The notes under the pieces are model-generated. The model ran no database searches and was not told the DNA's origin. It worked only from the letters and a program-made list of their open reading frames with translations. This document shows, piece by piece, positions 58,667 to 64,000 of a stretch of DNA of 64,000 bases. The position numbers and the translations under genes were made by a program. Every line of letters begins with the position of its first letter. Position 1 is the first letter of the stretch. The stretch comes from Sarcocystis neurona (taxonomy: Eukaryota > Apicomplexa > Conoidasida > Eucoccidiorida > Sarcocystidae): assembly GCA_000727475.1 (NCBI GenBank), contig KL647321.1, forward strand, positions 767,691-831,690, in the 5' to 3' direction.

Positions 58667-59907
58667 ATTCGATTGGACACTCGCTGCAGTCCAGAAGGGA
58701 GTAGAAGTGCCTTGAACTGCAGGCCTGTGTGTTGAGCATGTGAAGAGGCAAGAGGCTCACGCAGCTGTGAAAGTATCAAAGAACCCTCGGAGTAAAAGAC
58801 AGAGAGGTCTTCTGCAGTACTGCAGGAGAGGAAGGGAGCCCCGTTTCCCACCGTGGCGTGTCCAGAAATTCACAATAAGTGAATTAGTAACTCGTCTTTG
58901 TGTTGCAGCGTGTACAACGAAAACAGGTGCGGATCGCTCAGGGAGTCGCTGGCTGATCATGTGTGCCTACATTGTTAAAGTGGTGTCACTCTGCAGTAGC
59001 AGACGTCGCTATACTTCCTTTTGCTTAGCGGACGCTCAAGTCGGCAGAGGAAAAGTCGATTGCTACAGAGAATTTTGAACCTGAAGGGCGAGGCTTCGGG
59101 AGAAGGCAACCAAGGAGAATGTTTATCGCAAGACTGTTTGTGAGACTGACTCTGTCACCGACGGCTATGCGGCTGCAGCTTTCCACTCCCGAAACTGGAA
59201 TTCACACAGGAAGCTGTGTTGCGCACAAGGGCGCGGAACGTACGTAAGACTGTCGGAAGGCCTTCTCGCAGGAAGCAGTTGCCCGCCTGGTAATGTCGCT
59301 TCATGACAGAGGGTCTCGACGAATTCCAGGTCGTCTCTGCTGCAGAGGAGGGAGCTAAAGCAAAGAAACTGCAATCTTTCCAGGAAATAGAGCTGCGTGC
59401 CAAAAATGGATCTGAATAACCGGTTGAAAGAAGCTGAACGAGGAGTCCAAAATAGGCCGTACGGAACGTGTCTCTTTTCAGAGATAGCTCCGGACGTGCG
59501 TGGGATTGAATTCTATGATGATCCACCTTACCGGAGGAGCAGCAGTTCTTGGTCGTAGGCTCATGATTGGGTGTATTACTCTTGCTGTAAGCGTTGTGCA
59601 GCCCAGCGCAGAAGCAAGGTCACTTCGTCCTCGGAAGATCTTTCTTACTGAACATCAAGGATTATGAATATTCTAAAGTCTGTTTGGCAGTCGAAAGGGC
59701 AGTCGCACTTGTCGTATCTGGCACTTTTGCATGCACTGCAGATGTATATAAAAATTCACGGCACTTGTGGCCGTGACGTTCTGAGTCTTTTGGGAAGCAG
59801 ACGCTAATTCACGGAAGACGTAACTAAGGAAAAAGGTTAACAAGGCAAAGTCTGTCGAGAAGAATAGGCGTGGCAGCGTGCCAAGAGTACGTTTTGGAGT
59901 AGTGTGA
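58667..59907. other. Unassigned sequence
   Basis: A basic plus frame (58740-59078, no ATG start) opposes minus frames at 58663-58960. The minus frame 59155-59526 is open for 123 codons. None is recognisable. Confidence 0.4.
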
Positions 59908-60462
59908 AGAGTAGGGGTTTTGCCCTTGGTTGTTGTACTCTGCTGTGGCTGGAGTGCTCTGTGGCCGGAGTGCTTCAGCCAAAGCCTTTTAGCCAGAAGT
60001 CAGACCACTTGCGGTCATATTTCCCTCAACTACGATCTTCGCCCCAGCTTTGTTCAGACAAGTACCTTTGACCCCACTACACTTCTCTGTGGTGAGCGGA
60101 CATACGACGTGCACACACAAATTGTTGTATTGCCGTTGTGCTACGATAGACAGAGGCCTCGGGGAAGAACGACAGGTCTCCGTGTGTGCGTGATGAGTGA
60201 CAGAACGTTGACACGTGTCTGGTTAGACAAGTGGCCTCCTTTCAGCACCTGCTGCGAGAGGAAACAATCAGGAGAGGGTAGGAGCGTATCGAGGGCAGAA
60301 GCCCCGAGTGCGACCACAATGAACAAGAGTGGAGCATCAGGCCATAAAGTAAGAGGGCGTGGCTTGAGTCACATTTGCACTGCGCCGTCAGTCTGCACGA
60401 CTGAGGAAATATCAGAACTCTTTCAAAATCCGTTACGTACCGTCGACTTCGCCGAGGGTTGA
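59908..60462 (+). CDS. Longest plus-strand open frame, unknown
   Basis: About 185 stop-free codons ending in TGA; the first ATG is at 60193, so the upstream part would have to be exonic without its start. The product begins hydrophobic (LVVVLCCGWSALW), then is mixed with several Cys, and ends polar. Minus frames 60141-60326 and 60242-60547 cover its 3' half. No known motif; composition is protein-like but length is within chance. Confidence 0.25.
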   Translation, partial: RVGVLPLVVVLCCGWSALWPECFSQSLLARSQTTCGHISLNYDLRPSFVQTSTFDPTTLLCGERTYDVHTQIVVLPLCYDRQRPRGRTTGLRVCVMSDRTLTRVWLDKWPPFSTCCERKQSGEGRSVSRAEAPSATTMNKSGASGHKVRGRGLSHICTAPSVCTTEEISELFQNPLRTVDFAEG

Positions 60463-63400
60463 TATTGACGAGCCTCTCTAAGGTGGTGGTACGCAGTATG
60501 ACGCACATGAAGATATCCGGGGTCCCGGGAAGGAGAACTTGTCGCAAGGTTTTGCTTCTTCCTTCACACGTGTGGCGTGGAACTTCCTATGTCGAACTGA
60601 GATAGCCGCACACAGGAAGAACCCTTACCGTGGTAGTGGGGGGTGTAGCGGCGCTAGTGGATGAGAGAGAGGCATAATGAGGCGACATACAACGGAAGGC
60701 GAATGTCTGTATATCTGCGCGTCTCTCCAGTGTCCACCTCGAGGCAGAACGAAGCAGTTAAACAGGCAACAGCACCCGGTGACGTAGTAATGTTTCCAGC
60801 GTCCTCATTAGCCTACGTGCTGGGTTGCTTTCGAGGTGTACCTCGATTTTTTTAAAATGGACTGCACATACATCGTTTAGCGAGTCTATTACGGATATAC
60901 TGTCAAGCGATCTCTATATGCCACAGCTCAAGAAGTAAGTGCATAACTTTCCTACGGCTTTCGGGCTTATGACAAACACCGGTGAGCTGGCGGGTATTTG
61001 GGTAACAAGCTGCGTGCTCTCTGAGGGACAGTTAGAGCACAGGACAATGAACATACTGCGGTGTATGGTGAGAAGCACTATTCTGTTGTACGCTGGGAGT
61101 TCAGCGGTGGACTAACATGGGCACAGTGTATTCAGATGATCAGAATTGAAAGTGACGACGCGCCACCTAGCCGGCATCTGTAGGATTCTACGTACACTCT
61201 GCACGTCAGCAGATTATTCTGTAAACGCTTAAATTGGGCAAGCGGAGGAAAATCAGAGGGATTGAACTTACGCCAGCGGCAGATTCAATAAACAGTGAAC
61301 TCAGATTAATTAGCTAAAACGGTTTATTATGCTCCTATCAAATGATGCGCACGTTTGTTCAATGTTGCCTGTAGGACTGTGAGAACATCTCGAGCGTGCA
61401 GGGTGCAGCATTGAAGCCTCGTGTGCAGTGGCAGTCGTCTCAGAGAAGCTTGCAAGAAACGAGAACACGGGGAGAAACATGTAAGCCACTGCCCGTGCAA
61501 CGTCCGTACTATTACTTCTTGGCGGCTCCAACATGAGAATATCGGCAGTGGGTAACTCATGTTTCCTGTCTCATGACCGGGCTCTTGCCTCATGCACGCG
61601 CCATCTGCCCTCATTCTTCGAGCGTTATCGCAGAGTACGATTTGTTCGAGTTGCAGACTTTCAACTCATTTTTAGTTCATGTATTAACTTGCTCTTGTGT
61701 TGCCTGAGCGTATTCTTAGCAGCGTAGAACATCACCGTGTCGCACGGTAGCTTGCAGACGCTGCTGAAGGAGATTTAATGGAGTGACGGGTGAACAAATG
61801 AACTTTGAAAAAAACACCTTTGTGCAATAACGCTTGAAAGCAAACGTATCCTGAATTCATTTCAAATTGATGCTGAATCAATGAGATGCACTTCGGGTGT
61901 GTCTGCGTGATAGTTATTGGGGAAGGACATGTTACCGGTGGGCTGCTGCAACTCTGCGGCCGCATGTCATGCATTTGTTTCTTCCTCCTCCTCTCCTTGA
62001 GGCTGATAACCACTGGCTGTCTCCTGCTGTGCAGTAGCGTATAGCTATGTAATGGTGGGCCCAGAGGGAAAGATGCAGTTATTTCTGAAAACGAAGACAT
62101 TCAAAGCCTTCCGTGCTTATGTTGCCAGCGACATTATGCAGAGGCGGGCGGAGTGAGCATCGATTCCTCTTTGCTCTCCAGTTCACTGCAGATAACAAGG
62201 CAAGTGGAAAAGCCCCTTAAATATTCGCGCATCCGCCCCTCAGTGTTAAAGGCTGACCTGTTAGATCTTATCGGTCATAGGTGAGTCGCAGGGAAGCAAA
62301 TACCTCGATGAGCCCTGGTGAAATCTGGCAATCACGCCTGTTTGCAATCCCGACCCTCCCATCTGAGGCGAAGCGATACGGACGTTGGTGATCTGGGGCC
62401 TTTAAAGCTGCTGACTTTTTAGATTCAAGGCCATCAGACTATTTCACCACGAAGGCACAGAGTAACACACAGTATAGCATAGTTTCTAAAGTGTTGGACT
62501 CCAGTGGTTATATTCACTTCAGATGCCCGGTAGTGACATCCTGTAGAGGGATTCAGGAGTGAGCCGATACTCCTCAAATATAAGGGAAATACACGGCGAC
62601 GAAGACCGTAGACGGGCTGGATTAACTACGAGGTTACGGCTTTGTCATCTTCGTATATCAGAGACGCAAACGTGAAAAGTGACGCATTAACTCGTAGCCT
62701 TAAATTTTGACACAGTCCTGCCAGTTGAAATGAATGAACACGACAATACGGGACGCTGAAGAACAGCAAGGGGGCAAGAGCAGCAGCGTTTTGCATACTG
62801 TCCTCCTAGGGTGCTATTGCCGACGGTCGCTTCGAACGCGAATGTAAAACGTTTCAAATGCTTAAGGTGCTACTGCACGCCAAATAGCAGTAAGGTGATG
62901 ACAGTGGCCGCCACCAAAGACGGGTGAGCGGGGAGGAGAAAGCGACACTGCAGGCTACGACATGGTTTGCTGCTATGCTGGCATAGTGTATGAACAAGCG
63001 ACAGCACAACTCACGGAATTCGACTGAAGAGTTCATACTGGGCTGCGTACAAACGAAACGCTGTGACGAAGCTTGCGGTGCGATCGCGTAGTAAAGAGTA
63101 GCGAGGTTCCAGTGCCTTCACTTGTAGAAAGATACTACCTTTTGAGAGCATGGTTCGAAACCGTTGTTATCGCTCAAGTAGTAGCAACTCGGGGACGCGT
63201 GCCACGAGGACTACCCGACAAAAGAACGAATGTAGGTGTCTGCTGCAAGCTCATTTGTACACATCAAAAGACACAGCGTTCGAACTCGCTGTTGCGTGAA
63301 ATCCCACAATAGTCACAGCTAATACTGAAAAGACTCGCCCTACGCTGTCAAGGCAACTCGTTTGAACTCACCAGCAATATCTTTACCTCTACGCTGCGTC

Positions 63401-64000
63401 ACGCTGTACTACTTGAGGTCTAAGAGCTTGTCTCCCTCTGCAAGCTGAATGCAGCTCTCTCAATTCCGTTAGTGTTCTGATGCGGCCAAACATTTCGATT
63501 TGACAAGAGAAGCTGTCCTACCCCGAGGCGGCGAAACGAGACTACTCTATGACAAACTCAAAGCGATCGCCTACTGCCTCTGAAGAGTTGAAGAGCTTTG
63601 AATATCGTGATAGCAGCCCCTTCATTGGAGTGCGTGATATACTTCTCTTGAAGAACGGCTTGTCACGCCACGTGTCCTCCGGCGGAGGCGAACATCAGTG
63701 CTGTGCTCGGCTTGAGTATGTTGAGGTGACGGTCGGAGACGGCAGTGGTTACGACAGCGCATCACCGTGCACAGTGTTTGCACACCGTTTCCCATGCTTT
63801 GTGCTCATTCTGCTGTAGATGGGCATGACGTAGCAATAGCGGTTTCTTTCCCGATCACGCTAAGCACGCAATAGCGCTTTGGTGCTCAGTGTCTGGAGCA
63901 GGGTATCGTATGTGACATCTTCTGCATGTTTGCTATGACCCTACGGTACGATTATTGAAGGAAGGCCGCGGAGCGAAGGATTAGTAATGGGACAACTCAG
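60463..64000. other. Unassigned sequence, no supported gene
   Basis: Frames are short and overlapping (for example 61310-61727 on both strands, 61732-62100 minus, 63549-63818 plus). No RNA gene, array or mobile-element end was recognised to the end of the window. Confidence 0.45.

Noticed and set aside
63140..63165. GGTTCGAAACC resembles a tRNA B box.
   Set aside because: No cloverleaf can be drawn around it and no A box lies upstream.
1..64000. CRISPR array, bacterial operons, insertion sequences, integrase or phage genes.
   Set aside because: No regular repeat-spacer pattern, no ribosome-binding-site-led gene series, and no transposase or integrase motif in any frame. The spaced repeats found are directly adjacent units.
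1..64000. Telomeric TTTAGGG/CCCTAAA arrays or rRNA genes.
   Set aside because: Only isolated single matches to the telomere unit were seen, and no conserved rRNA segment was recognised.

Overview
This window looks like nuclear DNA of a eukaryote, most likely a tissue-cyst-forming coccidian (Apicomplexa, Sarcocystidae: the Toxoplasma/Neospora/Sarcocystis group). Three things suggest this. Base composition is near 50% GC. No frame on either strand stays open beyond about 200 codons, which is unlike bacterial, phage or plasmid DNA. Two short AT-rich stretches match apicomplexan mitochondrial cytochrome b, one of them reading YAILKVIPSKTGCLLVFM up to the edge of an assembly gap. Short nuclear copies of organellar DNA (NUMTs) are a known feature of these genomes. 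The species is not determined.

Layout. 1-23 kb has no recognisable gene. It holds scattered open segments, three short tandem duplications (8.3, 9.9 and 19.2 kb) and one copy of a dispersed repeat (19.35-19.9 kb). 23.2-23.9 kb holds a cytochrome b fragment, a 561-base run of N and an AT-rich flank. 24-42 kb is again unrecognised sequence with several protein-like open segments, the second copy of the dispersed repeat (31.7-32.3 kb), a 28-bp array (37.3 kb) and the second cytochrome b fragment (39.5 kb). 42.4-54.3 kb is the richest part for tandem duplication: 233, 77, 53, 100 and 66 bp units plus a trinucleotide microsatellite. It also contains a chain of plus-strand open segments bounded by good splice signals (45.7-48.5 kb). 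54.4-64 kb holds further unassigned open segments.

Coding content. I recognise no protein family, tRNA or rRNA. A rough estimate for random sequence of this size and composition gives about 0.4 stop-free runs of 200 codons or more, so the observed lengths alone do not show that any frame is coding. Entries typed CDS are therefore candidate exons chosen by start codon, splice-like borders and residue composition, all at low confidence. Strand is often ambiguous because opposite frames are also open. No functional link between them can be claimed.

No new biological system can be demonstrated. The items most worth checking are the two-copy dispersed element with a shared reading frame, the two cytochrome b fragments drawn from the same gene segment, the near-palindromic 28-bp array, the in-frame 66-bp duplication and the three-exon model at 47.5-48.5 kb.
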